A stretch of 64,000 nucleotides of DNA from Terrimonas_A sp051954695 (GTDB taxonomy: Bacteria > Bacteroidota > Bacteroidia > Chitinophagales > Chitinophagaceae), in contig JBQCHL010000007.1 in the NCBI GenBank assembly GCA_051954695.1, forward strand, positions 62,001 through 126,000, written 5' to 3'. A model generated the notes under the pieces. The model was not told the DNA's origin. It saw nothing but the letters and a program-made list of their open reading frames with translations, and searched no databases. The first letter of the stretch is position 1. Each line of letters opens with the position of its first letter. Position numbers and translations under genes: made by a program. Below, one piece after another: positions 62,313-64,000 of the stretch.

Positions 62313-62679
62313 ATATTCTTTGCAGCATATTCACTATTCCATTTGTCTCTATCCGGGAATGATCTGCTTCTTGAAACAATTTATTTTGATTGATAAAAGA
62401 ACGCAAACGTTTGCATAAACAATGCATGCCGACGGTTGCAATCAGGATTTCCCTTTCACGTATTTATTTTTTCGAAGTGCTGCGTTTTTATTCCAATTAT
62501 TGACTTATACTTGCGCTTCGCATTCACATGAGAAAAGCGAACCTATAATTAGCTCCTGAGAAAACAATTGGTTTTTCTTCGTGTTAAGTCATTTGTTTTA
62601 ACATTCAATGCTATTCAATGGTGTTGTCTTACCAAAGACAATGCTGTTTCTTTTTTAATACCAAAACCAAACACAATCA
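62313..62679. other. Intergenic region before the second susC gene
   Basis: 367 nt with no supported gene. TATACTTG at 62506-62513 is one base off the TAnnTTTG box and may be a promoter for the downstream transporter. Nothing resembling an attenuator or riboswitch was recognised. Confidence 0.45.
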
Positions 62680-64000
62680 ATGCGAAAACTGCTAGGTTTG
62701 TTAATGGCTTTCCTATGCTTCACAGGATCGCTGTTAGCTCAGAAGACAATTACTGGTAAGGTCACTGATGAAAAGGGAGCGCCTGTTCCAAATGCGTCGG
62801 TAGTAGCAAAGGGCACAAGCTCTGGTACTACCACAAATGCTGACGGTACTTTTTCCTTTACAATTCCTGCTGGTACAAAAACACTGATAATCTCCAGTGT
62901 CGGCTTTAGATCCAAAGAAGTTGGAATCGGAGCTGCTACTCATCACGAAATCTCTCTGATCAATGAAGTTACTGAAGCGGAAGAGATCGTTGTAACAGGT
63001 TACACGAACGTTAAGAAAACGCAGTTTGCCGGCGCTGCAACTGTCGTAACAGCAAGCAACACTACTACCAACAGACCTGTTGGTTCATTTAACCACCTGC
63101 TGCAAGGTAAAGTACCTGGTATGCTCGTTAACTCTGGTAGCGGACAGCCTGGTAACAATGCATCGGTTACGATCCGTGGTGTTCAATCCATCCAGGGTGC
63201 GGGAGCACAGCCTTTGTATATCATTGATGGTGTACCGGTAAGTGCTGGTGATTTCCAATCATTGAACCCCAACGATTTTGAAACCATCACTGTACTGAAA
63301 GATGCGAATGCCGCAGCGATGTATGGTGCACGTGCAGGTGTTGGTGTGATCGTTATCACAACCAGACAAGGCAGAAATGGAGCTACGCAGATCACAGCCA
63401 GATCACAAATGGGTATCACACTTGCTCCAAATTTTGACAGGCTCAATCTGATGAGCACAGACGAACTCCTTGCTTATGAAGAAAGGATTGGTTTGCTCAC
63501 TGGCTCTTCGAACGCAGCATTTGGCGCGCCCGGCTGGGTATGGAGCCGTAACAACCCTGCTAATGCTTCTCTTCCTGAAGCCACTTTGCAGCAGTATGAC
63601 CATAATCTCGACAGTGTTCGTGCTATCAATACGAACCTGAGGGACCTGATGTTCAGAAACGGCCTCTCTCAAACTTATGAGATCAACGTAAGAGGCGGTA
63701 ATGACAAAACACAGTTCTTCCTTTCAACCAGCTACTTTAACCAGGAAGGTATTGACCTTACAGCTGCGCTGAAAAGATATACTACCCGTTTCAACATTAA
63801 CCATAACCTGAACCACCTGAAAATACAGTGGAATAACCTCATCGGTTATTCAATCACTAACTATGCAGAAGGTGATCAGCAGGGAAATAGCACAAGGAAC
63901 CCATTCCAGATGATCTATCGTGCTAAGCCATACGACAATCCTTATAAAGCGGATGGTACACTCAACTTCGGTGGTGGCGGTAGCAACCTGGCGTTGAAAA
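62680..64000 (+). CDS. SusC/RagA-family TonB-linked outer-membrane transporter, truncated by window end
   Basis: The first 440 codons are present and the gene runs off the window. A signal peptide (MRKLLGLLMAFLCFTGSLLAQ) precedes a carboxypeptidase-regulatory-like domain (about 23-100; ITGKVTDEKGAPVPNASVVA). The plug domain has VVTGYTNVKKTQFAGAATVV, FNHLLQGKVPGMLV, SVTIRGVQSIQG and GVGVIVITTRQG. The barrel has begun by about 245. It imports a nutrient by TonB, presumably with a SusD gene beyond the end. Confidence 0.93.
   Translation, partial: MRKLLGLLMAFLCFTGSLLAQKTITGKVTDEKGAPVPNASVVAKGTSSGTTTNADGTFSFTIPAGTKTLIISSVGFRSKEVGIGAATHHEISLINEVTEAEEIVVTGYTNVKKTQFAGAATVVTASNTTTNRPVGSFNHLLQGKVPGMLVNSGSGQPGNNASVTIRGVQSIQGAGAQPLYIIDGVPVSAGDFQSLNPNDFETITVLKDANAAAMYGARAGVGVIVITTRQGRNGATQITARSQMGITLAPNFDRLNLMSTDELLAYEERIGLLTGSSNAAFGAPGWVWSRNNPANASLPEATLQQYDHNLDSVRAINTNLRDLMFRNGLSQTYEINVRGGNDKTQFFLSTSYFNQEGIDLTAALKRYTTRFNINHNLNHLKIQWNNLIGYSITNYAEGDQQGNSTRNPFQMIYRAKPYDNPYKADGTLNFGGGGSNLALK

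Noticed and set aside
1..64000. CRISPR array
   Set aside because: No regularly spaced direct repeats with unique spacers and no cas genes were seen.

Overview
The window comes from a chromosome of the phylum Bacteroidota, most likely family Chitinophagaceae; the family level is inference. Supporting features are two SusC/RagA receptors and a SusD/RagB lipoprotein, a secreted protein with a type IX secretion tail and TAnnTTTG-type -7 boxes. Other typical genes are DUF6249 and DUF6515 proteins, a fused ThrA, a cytochrome b558-type succinate dehydrogenase and an MCE/OstA/LptD set. No rRNA or CRISPR array was seen; there is one tRNA gene.

Layout. 1-5.8 kb: cystathionine beta-synthase-like enzyme, a Spy-like periplasmic protein, an ECF sigma/anti-sigma pair facing a DUF6249 membrane protein, and an S41 protease. 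5.9-12.8 kb: a sugar kinase-MurQ recycling pair, then thrA-thrB-thrC behind a Thr/Ile-rich leader peptide. 12.8-17.2 kb: a conserved hypothetical gene and sdhCAB. 17.3-26.3 kb: prolyl oligopeptidase, two outer-membrane proteins, YchF, and a fused SpmA/SpmB-type protein. 26.3-34.4 kb: a minus-strand cluster deoR-susC-susD-phosphoesterase/beta-propeller. 34.5-43.2 kb: an envelope block (amidase, MCE protein, OstA-like, divergent LptD, PlsC) ending with Ung. 43.5-49.1 kb: a large T9SS cargo and a P1B-4-like metal ATPase. 49.2-51.4 kb: a decayed accessory patch ending at the 3' side of tRNA-Arg(TCT). 51.7-64 kb: DPP-IV-like peptidase, HutH, DUF6515 protein, CPA1 antiporter, GH35 beta-galactosidase, HutU, and the start of another SusC.

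Working together. The sugar kinase and MurQ convert MurNAc to GlcNAc-6-P. ThrA, ThrB and ThrC, with the leader, form a probably attenuated threonine pathway. SdhCAB is complex II. Amidase, MCE, OstA and LptD serve wall cleavage and outer-membrane lipid/LPS transport. HutH and HutU are the first two histidine-degradation steps, but other genes separate them.

Most notable are: (i) three copies of GTAACC-N15-T(A/T)GTC in the ECF intergenic region, one facing the sigma gene and two facing the DUF6249 gene; (ii) the Thr/Ile leader peptide before thrA; (iii) the accessory patch, with a hemerythrin fragment joined to a frameshifted toxin tip, two immunity-like genes each followed by the same 18-nt tag, an IS3-type remnant and a primase-like remnant; (iv) three perfect intergenic inverted repeats with 30-33 bp arms.
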